From Microvirga terrae (GTDB lineage Bacteria > Pseudomonadota > Alphaproteobacteria > Rhizobiales > Beijerinckiaceae), in the NCBI RefSeq assembly GCF_013307435.2, contig NZ_CP102845.1, positions 124,001-188,000 of the forward strand: 64,000 nt of DNA, read 5' to 3'. Both the position numbers and the translations under genes were made by a program. The stretch's first letter is position 1. Each line of letters opens with the position of its first letter. Below the pieces are notes generated by a model that was not told where the DNA came from, ran no database searches, and saw only the letters and a list, made by a program, of their open reading frames with translations. This document shows, in pieces, positions 33,700-44,646 of this stretch.

Positions 33700-36414
33700 A
33701 TGTCCCATGAGCCGACACCAAGACCCTTTGGACCCCTCGTCACGAGCTTCGCCGTCGACGGACGGCCGCATCGGATCGTCGGCCTTCCCGAGGCCGCCGG
33801 AGGCCAACTCGAACGGCTGCCGCACATACTTCGCATCCTGCTGGAGAACGTCCTGCGCAACGCGGGCGAGGACGCTCCGCGGGCCAGGGACGCGATCCTG
33901 ACCTGGCTCCGGACCGGACGCAGCGAGGCGGAGATCCCGTTCCTGCCCGGCCGGGTCATGATGCACGACACCACCTGCGGCCCGGCCCTCGTGGACATCG
34001 CCGGCATGCGCGCCTCGCTCGCCGAGGCCGGGCATGATCCGGGCCGGCTCAATCCCGTGCTGCCGGTGGACGTGTCGACCGACCATTCGCTGGGCGTCGA
34101 CGTGTTCGGCTCACCCGACGCCCTCCGGCGCAACATGGAGCGCGAATACGGGCGCAATGCCGAGCGCTACCGCTTCATGAAATGGGCCGCCCGCACCCTG
34201 ACCGGCTTCCGCGTCCATCCGCCGGGCACCGGCATCATGCACACGCTCAACCTGGAGCGACTGGCGAACGTGGTCACGACGGCCGAGCGCGACGGCGTGG
34301 CCTGGGCCATCCCCGACACCCTGATCGGCACCGACAGCCACACGCCCATGATCAACGGCATCGGCGTGCTCGGCTGGGGCGTGGGCGGCCTGGAGGCGGA
34401 GAGCGTGTTCTTCGGCATGCCCGTGATGATCCGCGTGCCGGACATCGTCGGCGTGCGCCTCACCGGCCGCCTCAAGCAGGGCGTGCTCGCGACCGACCTC
34501 GCGCTGACCGTCACCGAGCGCCTGCGGCGCATCGATCTGGCCGACCGCTTCGTCGAATTCTACGGGCCGGGCGTGTCGACCTTGTCCGCCGGCGACCGCG
34601 CGGTCGTGGCCAACATGACCCCGGAGTTCGGCGCCAATTCCGGCTTCTTTCCCATCGACGCCCAGACGCTGCGCTACCTGAGCGAGACGGGCCGCAGCGC
34701 CGATCATGTTCACCTCGTGGAGCAATATGCCAAGCGGCAGGGATTGTGGTTCGATCCCGACGCGTCGCCGCGCTTCACCGACACCATCGATATCGATCTC
34801 GGCGAGGTCGAGGTCAGCCTCGCCGGACCGCGCCGGCCCCAGGACCGCATTCCGGCCGGCGCGACGGTCGGGGCCCTCGCCCCGATGCTTGCTGGCCGTC
34901 CGGTCGCGGAGGGCGAGCTTGGAGACGGCTCCCTGGCGATTGCGGCGATCACGAGTTGCACCAACACGTCCGATCCGCGCCTCCTGGTGGCCGCAGGCCT
35001 CGTGGCCCGCAAGGCACGCGCCTTCGGCCTCATGCCGCCGGCCTGGGTGAAGACTTCGCTGGCGCCGGGCTCGCCGACCGCCGAGCGCTATCTGCGCCGC
35101 GCCGGTCTCCTGGACGATTTGGCGGCGATCGGCTTCGGCATCGTCGGCTATGGCTGCACCACCTGCATCGGCAATTCCGGTCCCCTGCCGGCGGTCATCG
35201 AACAGGCGATGGCGGAGCGCGGCATCCTCCCCGTCGCGGTTCTGTCGGGCAACCGCAACTTCCCGGGCCGCGTACATCCTCAGCTCGACGCCGGATTCCT
35301 GGCCTCGCCACCATTGGTCGTCGCTTTCGCTCTCGCGGGCGACGTCAACCGCGACATCCTCAACGATCCCATCGGCCGCTCGCCAGCGGGCGAGGACATT
35401 CGTCTCGCCGATCTCTGGCCGACGGGCGACGAGATCGATGTGGCGCTCAGCAAAGCCATCGATGCCGCCGATTACGAGATGTCGTACGATGAGGCGGAGG
35501 CGAGCGAGGCGTGGCGGGTGCTCGACGCGCCCGCCACGCCCCTCTTCCCGTGGAACGAGGGCTCGACCTATATCCGCCGTCCGCCCTTCGCAGGCTTCGG
35601 CAAGGGCACGCTGCTCGGCACCTATGCGGCCCATCCGCTGCTCGTGCTCGGCGATGACATCACCACGGACCACATCTCCCCGGCCGGTCAGATTCCACCA
35701 ACGGGCGAGACTGCGGAATATCTCGTCGAGCGCGGTGAGAACCGCCGCGACCTGAACGTCTTCGCCTCCCGCCGCGGCAATTGGGAAGCCATGGTGCGCG
35801 GCCTGTTCACCAACAAGAACGTGCGCAATCTGCTCGATGAACAGATCGCCCCGGGCTTCACGATCCACGCCGGATCCGGCGATCACCTGCCGCTCTATCG
35901 GGCGGCCGAGCGCTATGCTCGGGAGGGCGACTCCGTGGTGGTGGTGGCCGGCGAGCGTTACGGCATGGGCTCGTCCCGCGACTGGGCAGCGAAGGGCGTG
36001 GCGCTGCTCGGCGCCCGCGCGGTGCTGGCCTCAAGCTTCGAGCGCATCCACCGGTCGAACCTGATCGGCATGGGCGTCCTCCCTCTGCGGCTCCCGGAGG
36101 ACCGGCATCCGAATACCCTGCATCTGCGCCCGAACGACCGGATCCTCATCGAAGCCGACGCAGCAACGCTCAGCCCGCGCGGCTCCGTGGCGGTCACGAT
36201 CCGGCGCGCGTCGGGCGCGAGCGAGACCTTCATCGCCACGGCCGCCATCGAGACCGGTCTCGAGGTCGAGATCCTGCGCGGCGGCGGCATCATCCCGCTC
36301 ATCCTGCAGCGGGTCGTCAACGCGGAGGCCACAAGCCGCGAGACGCCCGCCCCCGACTTCACCGACACCGGTGAAAACACCCGGCGAGAGGCTTCGCCGA
36401 CCACCAGACCCTGA
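33700..36414 (+). CDS. acnA: Aconitate hydratase, AcnA/IRP type
   Basis: A 904-residue aconitase. The iron-sulfur ligands are in AITSCTNTSDPR (first Cys) and YGCTTCIGNSGPL (second and third Cys). Other motifs are HTLNLERLANVV, IGTDSHTPMINGIGVLGWGVGG, and the C-terminal swivel domain with SRDWAAKGVALLGARAVLA and SFERIHRSNLIGMGVLPL. It converts citrate to isocitrate, or acts on a related substrate. The ATG at 33700 (MSHEPTPRPFGP) gives the family length; an in-frame ATG at 33646 would add 18 unlikely residues. Next to a tricarboxylate-type binding protein and a GntR regulator, so it may be a second, catabolic aconitase rather than the housekeeping copy. Confidence 0.9.
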   Translation: MSHEPTPRPFGPLVTSFAVDGRPHRIVGLPEAAGGQLERLPHILRILLENVLRNAGEDAPRARDAILTWLRTGRSEAEIPFLPGRVMMHDTTCGPALVDIAGMRASLAEAGHDPGRLNPVLPVDVSTDHSLGVDVFGSPDALRRNMEREYGRNAERYRFMKWAARTLTGFRVHPPGTGIMHTLNLERLANVVTTAERDGVAWAIPDTLIGTDSHTPMINGIGVLGWGVGGLEAESVFFGMPVMIRVPDIVGVRLTGRLKQGVLATDLALTVTERLRRIDLADRFVEFYGPGVSTLSAGDRAVVANMTPEFGANSGFFPIDAQTLRYLSETGRSADHVHLVEQYAKRQGLWFDPDASPRFTDTIDIDLGEVEVSLAGPRRPQDRIPAGATVGALAPMLAGRPVAEGELGDGSLAIAAITSCTNTSDPRLLVAAGLVARKARAFGLMPPAWVKTSLAPGSPTAERYLRRAGLLDDLAAIGFGIVGYGCTTCIGNSGPLPAVIEQAMAERGILPVAVLSGNRNFPGRVHPQLDAGFLASPPLVVAFALAGDVNRDILNDPIGRSPAGEDIRLADLWPTGDEIDVALSKAIDAADYEMSYDEAEASEAWRVLDAPATPLFPWNEGSTYIRRPPFAGFGKGTLLGTYAAHPLLVLGDDITTDHISPAGQIPPTGETAEYLVERGENRRDLNVFASRRGNWEAMVRGLFTNKNVRNLLDEQIAPGFTIHAGSGDHLPLYRAAERYAREGDSVVVVAGERYGMGSSRDWAAKGVALLGARAVLASSFERIHRSNLIGMGVLPLRLPEDRHPNTLHLRPNDRILIEADAATLSPRGSVAVTIRRASGASETFIATAAIETGLEVEILRGGGIIPLILQRVVNAEATSRETPAPDFTDTGENTRREASPTTRP

Positions 36415-36467
36415 GCGGCAACCCCGCTTCGCGGTCACCCCTCACGCAACCTTAAAGGGAGGAACTC

Positions 36468-37433
36468 GTGAGCCACTTCACCAAGACGATCCGCGGCGTT
36501 GCATTCGCCGCCCTGACGCTCGTCGCGTCATCGGCCTTCGCCCAGCAGGAACTCAAGATCATGGCCCCGGCCGGACCCGGCGGCGGCTGGGACTCGGCCG
36601 CGCGCTCGATCCAGCAGGTGCTCACCCAGACGGGCCTCGCCAAGAGTGTCCAGGTCACGAACGTGACGGGCGCCGGCGGCACCATCGGGCTTGCCCAGTT
36701 CGTCAACACCGCCAAGGGCGATCCGAGCCAGCTCATGGTCAACGGCATCACCATGATCGGGGCGATCCTGAGCAACAAGGCGCCGGTGAACCTGGACCAG
36801 GTCACGCCGATCGCGCGCCTCACGGGCGATCCGCTGGTGATCGTGGTGCCGGCGAATTCGCCCATCAAGTCGGTCAAGGAGCTGGCCGAGGCCGTGAAGG
36901 CGGATCCGGCCAAGGTGACCTGGGCCGGCGGATCGGCGGGCGGCGCGGACCATATTCTCGCAGCGCTGTTCACGAAGGCGGCAGGCTCGGAGCCCTCGAA
37001 GGTCAACTACATCGCCTTCTCGGGCGGCGGCGAGGCGCTGGCCGCCATGCTCGGCGGCCGGGTGACGGCCGGCGTGTCCGGCTACGGCGAGTTCGAGAGC
37101 CAGATCAAGGCCGGCAAGCTGCGGGCGCTCGCGATCTCGTCCGGCAAGCGGCTCGCCGGCGCCGACGTTCCCACCCTGAAGGAGCAGGGCATGGACGTGG
37201 AGGTCGTGAACTGGCGCGCCATCATGGCGCCGCCCGCCATCACGGCCGACCAGAAGAAGGCCCATGCGGAGAGGATCGACAAGCTCGTCAAGTCGAAGGA
37301 ATGGGCCGAGATCCTGAAAGCCCGCGGCTGGGAGGATTTCTACCTGGCGGGGGCGCCTTTCGAGACTTTCCTCAAGGAAGAGCAGGCTCGCGTCGGCGAC
37401 GTCCTGAAGTCGATCGGTCTCGTGAAGTCGTAA
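36468..37433 (+). CDS. Tripartite tricarboxylate transporter receptor (TctC/Bug family)
   Basis: A 321-residue periplasmic binding protein with signal peptide (cleavage near SSAFAQQ, residue about 26). The Bug-family motif [14 protein letters not shown] follows directly, then [16 protein letters not shown] and [14 protein letters not shown]. Start is a GTG at 36468 behind ggaggaact. Such receptors feed TctAB permeases with citrate or other acids, but no tctA or tctB gene lies in the window. A terminator follows. Coexpression with the aconitase 53 bp upstream is likely. Confidence 0.88.
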   Translation: MSHFTKTIRGVAFAALTLVASSAFAQQELKIMAPAGPGGGWDSAARSIQQVLTQTGLAKSVQVTNVTGAGGTIGLAQFVNTAKGDPSQLMVNGITMIGAILSNKAPVNLDQVTPIARLTGDPLVIVVPANSPIKSVKELAEAVKADPAKVTWAGGSAGGADHILAALFTKAAGSEPSKVNYIAFSGGGEALAAMLGGRVTAGVSGYGEFESQIKAGKLRALAISSGKRLAGADVPTLKEQGMDVEVVNWRAIMAPPAITADQKKAHAERIDKLVKSKEWAEILKARGWEDFYLAGAPFETFLKEEQARVGDVLKSIGLVKS

Positions 37434-37446
37434 GCACCAAGACCCC

Positions 37447-37471
37447 GGGGAGCCCGTGCAGGGCTCCCCTT
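37447..37471 (+). terminator. Terminator after the TctC-like gene
   Basis: Arms ggggagccc / gggctcccc around gtgca, followed by ttccc. The T-run is short, so this is a moderately strong call. Confidence 0.6.
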
Positions 37472-37589
37472 CCCGGCCGAGAGTCGGCCCTTCGGCGCAT
37501 GACGGAGCGATGGCGAGAGTACCCTGACCGCGACACTTCGGGTAAACGAGGGTCGAACCATCGAAACGAGTGCGTCCGAGGATGTGGTC

Positions 37590-38510
37590 ATGAGTGCAGC
37601 CGATGAGCGTGCGGTCAACGGAAAGCGCGAATTGACCGAGGGGCTCGCCGCTCAGATCCTCGACCATATCCGGGACGGCGGGCTGGCGGTCGGGACGCAT
37701 CTCACGGCCCAGGGGCTGGCGGAGCGGTTCAACGTCTCCCGCTTCCCCGTCGGCCAGGCCCTGCAGCTGCTGGCCGCGAAGGGGGTCCTCCTCCACGAAC
37801 GCAACCGCGGATATTTCGTCTCGAGCGCCAAGGATGCATCGCCGGAGACCCTCGGTCTGGCGCCCAGGGACGAGGCCTCAGACGTCTATTTCAGGATCGC
37901 CGAGGACCACCTTCACGGCCGCCTGCCCGATCCTGCCTCCGAGGCCTATCTCAAGGACGCCTATGGGGCCACGAAGGCGCAGCTGAACGCGGTCTTGAGC
38001 CGGATCGCCCAGGAAGGCTGGGCCGAGCGCCGCCCCGGCTACGGCTGGTCGTTCTCGCCGATGCTGACCACGCCGGAGAGCCTGGAGCAGACCTACCGGG
38101 TCCGCCTCGCCCTCGAACCCGCCGCGCTGCTGGAGCCGGGCTACCGTCTCGATCCCGAGATCGCAGCCCGCTGCCGCGAGGCGGAGCTGCGGCTTCTCGA
38201 CGGCGCCATCGAGACCGACACGGCGGACGCCCTTCACGAGCGCGGCGTCAGGTTTCACGAGGCGATCATCGGAGCCTCCGGCAATCCGTTCTTCCTGGAG
38301 GCCGTGCGCCGCATCAACCGCGTCCGCCGCCTGCTCTCCTACCGGTCGATGATCGACCGCAAGCGCTATCGCCGGCAATGCGAGGAGCACCTTCAGATTC
38401 TCAACCTCCTGGAACGCGGCCGGAACGCCGACGCCTCGGAGATGCTCCGGCGTCACCTGGAGCACACGATCGAAAACCTTCAGGAGATCCGGCCGATCCT
38501 GGAACGGTGA
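37590..38510 (+). CDS. GntR-family regulator with two winged-helix segments and an FCD-type domain
   Basis: A 306-residue protein. The first winged helix is TEGLAAQILDHIRDGGLAVGTHLTAQGLAERFNVSRFPVGQALQLL. A second one follows at about residues 90-150 (YFRIAEDHLHGRLPDPASEAYLKDAYGATKAQLNAVLSRIAQEGW). The helical C-terminal domain (LEPAALLEP, FHEAIIGASGNPFFLEAVRRIN, HLQILNLLERG) is FCD-like. Two tandem GntR-type segments are unusual. ATG 37590 has cgagga about 9 bases upstream. It lies after aconitase and the TctC-like gene and probably senses the imported acid. Confidence 0.85.
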   Translation: MSAADERAVNGKRELTEGLAAQILDHIRDGGLAVGTHLTAQGLAERFNVSRFPVGQALQLLAAKGVLLHERNRGYFVSSAKDASPETLGLAPRDEASDVYFRIAEDHLHGRLPDPASEAYLKDAYGATKAQLNAVLSRIAQEGWAERRPGYGWSFSPMLTTPESLEQTYRVRLALEPAALLEPGYRLDPEIAARCREAELRLLDGAIETDTADALHERGVRFHEAIIGASGNPFFLEAVRRINRVRRLLSYRSMIDRKRYRRQCEEHLQILNLLERGRNADASEMLRRHLEHTIENLQEIRPILER

Positions 38511-38633
38511 GGTGAGCCGACGGACGGGACAGAGACAAGGGCCCTGGACACGGCGGGCGCCCGTCGGGGCGATTTACTTTTTCGGAGAAGATGAATCCGC
38601 CTCGTTTCGCGGATCGAACCCTCGAGAGAGGGA

Positions 38634-38718
38634 TGGTGCCCAGGAGAGGACTCGAACCTCCACGGTGTTACCCGCTGCTACCTGAAAGCAGTGCGTCTAC
38701 CAATTCCGCCACCTGGGC
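38634..38718 (-). tRNA. tRNA-Leu (anticodon CAG)
   Basis: 85 nt on the minus strand including an encoded CCA. Acceptor arms GCCCAGG / CCTGGGC, D-loop with GGTAGACGC, anticodon stem CTGCT/AGCAG around loop TTCAGGT (anticodon CAG), a long variable arm as in class II tRNAs, and T-loop GGTTCGAGTCC. Reads CUG codons. Confidence 0.96.
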
Positions 38719-38895
38719 ATGCCTCGTCGGCGAGGCTTCGTTTACGGTGCTTCTGGCGGCACGTCAATCACTGAAAATGCGACCGATGCGCTTTCTTCCC
38801 ATGCACCTCTTCACAGGGAAGCGGCGTTTGACTAGAGACATTCTGACGTCCACACCCAAGCTCCATGCAAGCCCTTCGCCGGGCAGGAGAGTTTC

Positions 38896-39999
38896 ATGAT
38901 CGGTGCCCTTCGCACGCCTGAGCAGCAAACCGTCACCGTGTTCGGCGGATCGGGCTTTCTCGGCCGCTACGTGGTGAGCCGCCTGGCCGAGCGCGGTTAT
39001 CGCGTCCTCGTGCCGACCCGCCAGCCGAACCTCGCGAACTTCCTGCCTCTGGGCAAGGTAGGGCAGATCCATCCGATCCACGCCAATCTGCGCAACGAGA
39101 ATTCGGTGGCCCACGCGGTGGCGCGGGCGGACCATGTGGTCAATCTGGTGGGCATCCTGCAGGAAACCGGCCGCCAGCGCTTCGACGCGCTCCAGGCCCA
39201 GGCGCCCGCCATGATCGCGCGGCTCGCCCGCAAGGCCGTGTCCTTCACCCATGTGTCGGCGATCGGAGCCGAGGCGAATTCCGAATCGGCCTATGCCCGC
39301 ACGAAGGCCGAGGGCGAGGCTGCCCTGCTGGCGGAGCGGCCGGATGCGGTGATCCTGCGCCCCTCGCTGATGTTCGGACCCGGCGACAGCTCCTTCAACC
39401 GCTTCGCCACGCTCGCCCGCATGCTCCCCGTGCTGCCTCTGCCGGGGGCCGAGACCCGCTTCCAGCCGGTCTATGCCGGCGACGTGGCCGAGGCCGTCCT
39501 GCGGGCCGTGGACGGTGCCGTGCCGGGCGGGCGCGTCTACGAGCTCGGCGGCCCCGAGATCCGCACCATGCGCCAGATGATGGAACTCGTCTTCGAGGTC
39601 ACCGAACGCAAGCGCGCCATCGTGGCCCTGCCGGGCAACCTCGCCAGGACTATGGGCAGCGTCCTCGGTACGCTCGACTGGGCGACCCTCGGCCTGATCC
39701 CGAACGAGCTCGTGACCACCCGCGACCAGGCGATCCTGCTCGAGTCCGACAACGTGGTTTCGGACGATGCCGTCCGCGAGGGCCGCACGCTCCAGGGCCT
39801 CGGTCTTGCGCCCACCACCATCGAGGCGATCGTGCCGAGCTATCTCCTGCGCTTCCGGAAGACCGGCCAGTTCGACCTCAAGCGCAATGCCACGACGACC
39901 ACCCCGGACCTGCTCGCGCCCCGCTCGGGCGGGCCTGGGTCCGACTTCCACCCGGAGCGGGCTTCGGGCCCGGCCGTCGGCCAGGCGTCGAGCCGCTAG
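38896..39999 (+). CDS. Complex I NDUFA9-like NAD(P)-binding protein
   Basis: A 367-residue atypical SDR. The N-terminal motif is VTVFGGSGFLGRYVVSRLAERGYRV; VNLVGILQETGRQRF and the YARTKAEGEA motif follow. The pattern matches alphaproteobacterial relatives of mitochondrial complex I subunit NDUFA9, which bind NADPH. Substrate unknown. The last 35 residues (Pro/Ser/Gly-rich, ending GQASSR) look like an added tail, and the TAG stop is the CTAG at the head of repeat A where IS110 copy 2 inserted. Confidence 0.85.
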   Translation: MIGALRTPEQQTVTVFGGSGFLGRYVVSRLAERGYRVLVPTRQPNLANFLPLGKVGQIHPIHANLRNENSVAHAVARADHVVNLVGILQETGRQRFDALQAQAPAMIARLARKAVSFTHVSAIGAEANSESAYARTKAEGEAALLAERPDAVILRPSLMFGPGDSSFNRFATLARMLPVLPLPGAETRFQPVYAGDVAEAVLRAVDGAVPGGRVYELGGPEIRTMRQMMELVFEVTERKRAIVALPGNLARTMGSVLGTLDWATLGLIPNELVTTRDQAILLESDNVVSDDAVREGRTLQGLGLAPTTIEAIVPSYLLRFRKTGQFDLKRNATTTTPDLLAPRSGGPGSDFHPERASGPAVGQASSR

Positions 40000-40013
40000 A
40001 GTATCCGTATTGA

Positions 40014-41129
<1,116 letters not shown>

Positions 41130-41167
41130 TCATCTTGCTCGATCAGGACGCGAAAATCATAAGACAA

Positions 41168-41304
41168 GCATCGGACCCAAGAGTGGACCCACTTTCGGGA
41201 TCGGATCCGATGCTCCCTCTCTTGGCCGGCGCATCGTTCACCGTGGACCCGAAGGGCCGCGTCAGCGAAAACCGGATCCACTTTTCCACACGATGCGCTA
41301 GAGC
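41168..41304. repeat. Repeat A, full copy flanking IS110 copy 2
   Basis: Starts agcatcggacccaagagtgg, then actttcgggatcggatccg, gatgctccctctcttgg, a second half with gtggacccgaagggccgcg and aaaaccggatccacttttcc, ending gatgcgctag. Very close to the copies at 6715 and 47512. Confidence 0.85.
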
Positions 41305-41365
41305 AGCCTCCTGGAGCCGCGCCGAACGATGCGAGGAAGCGAAGGATCGGACGGGGTCCGGTCCT

Positions 41366-42097
41366 TCAGGTGTTCTCGATCGAGGCAGAGTCCGTCCGGC
41401 GGACCTGAGTCCACAGCGCCCGCCCGTGCGTGAGCCTCTTGTGCAGGTGGACCATCAGGACCGCGCCGAAAATCGGCGTGATCAGGTTCACCACCGGCAC
41501 GAGCACCAGGGCCGCCACGACGGCGCCGGCGGCCAGCACGGTGCCCCGGTGCTCGGTGCGCAGGCGCGCCACGTCCTCGGCCGGCCGGAAGCGGCCGGCG
41601 GCGAGCTCGAAATATTCCCGGCCCAGCAGATAGGCGTTGGCGATGAAGAACGCCCCGATATTGATGCCCGGGATGAAGAACAGGAGCAGGGCGACGAGGT
41701 TCACCAGCAGGGACAGGCCGGCGAAGCGCATGCCGTAGAGAAGGGACGTGCCGAAGGGCAGGGCCTGGCCGGGCGGATCGGCCGGATAATCCTTGCGCTC
41801 CACGATCTCGGCCACGTCGTCCAGGAAATACCCCGCCACGATGGCGGAGATCGCCGGCAGCAGATAGATCAGGGCGACGAAGAGACCGAATCCAGCCAGG
41901 AAGAATGCGAAGCTGTCGATGATGGGATAGCTGGCGCTCAGGTCGTGGTTCGTGAGGAAGATGTCGAACAGCTTGGTCAGACCGAGCCAGACCAGAACGA
42001 GCAGCGCCAGCGTCAATCCAATCGACTTCCAGAGAATGCGGCGCAGCGCGGGCGAGAAAACCTCGCGGGCCGCGGCGAAAACCGATTGGATCAGCAT
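41366..42097 (-). CDS. EI24/CysZ-like inner-membrane protein
   Basis: A 243-residue protein with four or more membrane helices. It begins MLIQSVFAAAREVFSPALRRILWKSIGLTL and contains YLLPAISAIVAGYFLDDVAEIVE and LLFFIPGINIGAFFIANAYLLGREYFELAA, the EI24 signature. CysZ proteins bring sulfate into the cell; many alphaproteobacterial relatives are of unknown function. The ATG at 42097 follows aggag at a spacing of 11; a TTG at 42118 is possible but less likely. Divergent from the amine oxidase-like gene. Confidence 0.82.
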   Translation of the reverse strand: MLIQSVFAAAREVFSPALRRILWKSIGLTLALLVLVWLGLTKLFDIFLTNHDLSASYPIIDSFAFFLAGFGLFVALIYLLPAISAIVAGYFLDDVAEIVERKDYPADPPGQALPFGTSLLYGMRFAGLSLLVNLVALLLFFIPGINIGAFFIANAYLLGREYFELAAGRFRPAEDVARLRTEHRGTVLAAGAVVAALVLVPVVNLITPIFGAVLMVHLHKRLTHGRALWTQVRRTDSASIENT

Positions 42098-42151
42098 CTG
42101 TCGTTCGTCTCCTGACAAGGCATCCCTTGATCGGGACAGCGGACCTTACTT

Positions 42152-43444
42152 ATGAACGACGTCGCCGCAAAGCGAGAGGTGGGGGCCATCGTGTCGTCTG
42201 AAACGTCGGGGAGCATGCCGGCCGATCCGGATGTGGCGATCGTCGGTGCGGGTAGCGCCGGGATCGCCGCGGCCCGACGCCTGCTGGCCGCGGGCCTGAC
42301 CGTCACGGTCCTGGAGGCGCGCGACCGCTCCGGCGGGCGCACGGTCACGCGCCCCTTCAGGGGCCACCCGGTCGATCTCGGGGCCCACTGGCTTCACGCA
42401 GGACCGATCAATCCGCTGGTGCGGCTAGGATCCCTGCGTGGAGAGCCCCTGCGCCGGGCGCCGGCCAACGGGCACGTCTTCGTGCGCGGCAGGCCGGGCG
42501 GCCGGGCCGAGCGCGCGGCTCTCGACCGGGCCTTCGACAGGGCCGACCGGGCCATGACCCAGGCGGCGAAAGCTCGCGAGGATCAGCCGGCGGCGATGTC
42601 TCTGCCTCCCCTGGGACCGTACGGCCGGCGAGTGGCGGCCATCCACGGCCTCGTGTCGGGCCGGCCCCTCGACGAGGTCAGCCTGCACGACTTCCCGAGC
42701 ATGGAATATGCGGACAACCTGTTCATTGCCGGCGGACTGGGCGCCTATCTGCGCCGCCTCGGCCACGACCTCCCGGTGCGGCTCGCCACCGCCGTCCATG
42801 CGATCGACTGGTCGGGACAGGGAGTGAGAATCGACAGTTCGGCGGGAACGCTCCGGGCCAAGGCGGCCATCGTCACGGCACCCATGGCGGTGCTGCAGCA
42901 GGGCGCGATCCGGTTCGCGCCGACGCTTCCCGACAGGGTCCGGGAAGCCGTCCACGGCTTCACGCAGGGTGTCTACGAACATGTGATCCTGCATTGGCCC
43001 GATGCGCCCTTTCGCGGTGCGGACAGGCTGGCGAGCCTGACGGGAACCCGTCGGCAGCCGCCGGGCCTCCTCACCCGAATCGACGGCACGCCGTTCCATT
43101 TCTTCGAGCTCGATCAGCCCACGGCCGCCGCCTTCGACCGGCGCGATCCCCATGGGCCGTTCCGCTATGCGCGCGAGGTGCTGGCCGAGCATTTCGGCCA
43201 TCGGGCGATCCGGAATCTTGCCGCCGTGCATGTGACGGCCTGGCGGCACGATTCCTGGTCGCGCGCCTCCTGGGCCGTGGTGCCGCCGGGTCTCTACGCC
43301 ATCCGCGACATCCTGAAGGCACCCGTCGGGGGCCGGATCTGGTTCGCCGGCGAGGCGCTCTCGCGCGCCCAGTGGGGCACGGCCGGGGGAGCCTGGGACG
43401 AGGGCGAGCGAGCGGCCGGGGAGGTCATCGCGCAGCTGCGCTGA
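42152..43444 (+). CDS. FAD-dependent amine oxidase-type oxidoreductase
   Basis: A 430-residue flavoprotein. The dinucleotide-binding motif is VAIVGAGSAGIAAARRLLAAG (residues about 28-48), followed by VLEARDRSGGRTVT and LGAHWLH, the monoamine oxidase signature. The C-terminal FAD contact is IWFAGEALSRAQWGTAGGAW. It oxidises an amine, substrate unknown. The N-terminal 26 residues precede the Rossmann fold and are not a clear Tat or Sec signal, so a cytoplasmic site is assumed. Confidence 0.87.
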   Translation: MNDVAAKREVGAIVSSETSGSMPADPDVAIVGAGSAGIAAARRLLAAGLTVTVLEARDRSGGRTVTRPFRGHPVDLGAHWLHAGPINPLVRLGSLRGEPLRRAPANGHVFVRGRPGGRAERAALDRAFDRADRAMTQAAKAREDQPAAMSLPPLGPYGRRVAAIHGLVSGRPLDEVSLHDFPSMEYADNLFIAGGLGAYLRRLGHDLPVRLATAVHAIDWSGQGVRIDSSAGTLRAKAAIVTAPMAVLQQGAIRFAPTLPDRVREAVHGFTQGVYEHVILHWPDAPFRGADRLASLTGTRRQPPGLLTRIDGTPFHFFELDQPTAAAFDRRDPHGPFRYAREVLAEHFGHRAIRNLAAVHVTAWRHDSWSRASWAVVPPGLYAIRDILKAPVGGRIWFAGEALSRAQWGTAGGAWDEGERAAGEVIAQLR

Positions 43445-43450
43445 GCCGGG

Positions 43451-43729
43451 TCAAGGCTCAGCCAATGCTGAATCCAGGCGTGTGCGCACCCAGGTCACGG
43501 CCTCGTCGAGAGAGGCCAGGACCGGGGGCGTCACGCTGAGCAGAGCGCTGCAAGGGCCGAAGCCGGCCTCCAGAAACCAACCTCCGGCCCGTTCCTTCCC
43601 GCCGACGGTCTCCTCCGGGGTCACCCAGCTGAAAACCGCCACCAGTTGCCCGTCCGCGAGGACGAGCTGTCCCTCGTGACTGCCGCCATCCGCCATGACG
43701 GGCATCGGCTGGAGAGTGATGTCATTCAT
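43451..43729 (-). CDS. Conserved hypothetical small protein
   Basis: A 92-residue protein starting MNDITLQPMPVMADGGSHEGQLVLADGQLVAVFSWV and containing GWFLEAGFGPCSAL. The composition is that of a real gene and it is convergent with the amine oxidase gene, 6 bp apart. No family recognised and no membrane helix or signal peptide. Start at ATG 43729 is supported only by a weak ggtggg. Confidence 0.65.
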   Translation of the reverse strand: MNDITLQPMPVMADGGSHEGQLVLADGQLVAVFSWVTPEETVGGKERAGGWFLEAGFGPCSALLSVTPPVLASLDEAVTWVRTRLDSALAEP

Positions 43730-43743
43730 CGTTCGCCCACCGG

Positions 43744-44469
43744 TCAGGATGATCGATCTTCGTTCTGAAGGCTGAGATAGGTCGAGGTAAACTCGCCGAC
43801 CTTCTTGAGCCGGTCCCAATCGAGAATGGTCAACGCGTCACCCTGGAAACGGATCAGGCCTTCCTTGCGCAATTCCTGCAGCACGCGGTTCACGTGAACG
43901 GTCGAAAGGCCGAGCGTATCGCCGAGTTCCGCCTGGGTGACGGGGAGCTGGATCGTATCGCCGTCGGCCCGGCCGATGACCTTCAGGCGCAGGTACAGCT
44001 CGCAGATCAGATGCGCCATGTGGGCGGTGGCGGAGAGGCGCCCCATGGCGGTCAGCCATTCCCGGTGGATGGCGCCATCGATCAACGTATTGAGCCAGAG
44101 CAGCCTCGTGAGATGCGGATGCTCGTCGGTGATTTTCTCGAGGGTCGCATGAGGAACGAGGGCGATGCGGCAATTGGTGAGCGCCACGACCCCATGGTCC
44201 ATCGTTTTCAGAAGGAAGCTGTGCAGGTCGATGAAGTCGCCCGCGACATGAAGCGCCGAAATCTGCCGGCGGCCGTTCGAGACGATCTTGTAGCGGGCCG
44301 CGAAGCCCTCCAGGAGCAGCGAGCTTTCCGCCGGGCGGTCGCCCTCCCGCAGGACGTCGTCGTCGGCCTCGACCACGCGAATGCGCGCAATGGCGTTCTC
44401 GAGGACTTTCTTCTCGTCGTCGGAGAGCCGGTCGTATGTCTCGAGCTTCAGAATGAGGGGATTGGTCAT
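43744..44469 (-). CDS. Crp/Fnr-family transcriptional regulator
   Basis: A 241-residue protein with an N-terminal cyclic-nucleotide-binding-like fold (VVEADDDVLREGDRPAESSLLLEGFAARY, GDFIDLHSFLL) and a C-terminal winged helix (LPVTQAELGDTLGLSTVHVNRVLQELRKEGLI). It lacks the N-terminal cysteine cluster of Fnr, so oxygen sensing by an iron-sulfur cluster is unlikely. Start at ATG 44469 matches relatives (MTNPLI). It lies 14 bp upstream of the small hypothetical gene and may be cotranscribed with it. Confidence 0.88.
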   Translation of the reverse strand: MTNPLILKLETYDRLSDDEKKVLENAIARIRVVEADDDVLREGDRPAESSLLLEGFAARYKIVSNGRRQISALHVAGDFIDLHSFLLKTMDHGVVALTNCRIALVPHATLEKITDEHPHLTRLLWLNTLIDGAIHREWLTAMGRLSATAHMAHLICELYLRLKVIGRADGDTIQLPVTQAELGDTLGLSTVHVNRVLQELRKEGLIRFQGDALTILDWDRLKKVGEFTSTYLSLQNEDRSS

Positions 44470-44646
44470 CAAGGCCATGCGGATAGGAACATCCCTGTTC
44501 TGGCCAATCTCCTTTCTCAGCCGCACTCACATATGTTTATGCTCACGGTGGATTTTGGTCGCACCGGTTCCGAGCCTACATCATCCGATCCGGGACAGAG
44601 GCTGGAACCGTCGCCTGGGTCGCGCGGGAGAACCTTCCGGCTCCCG

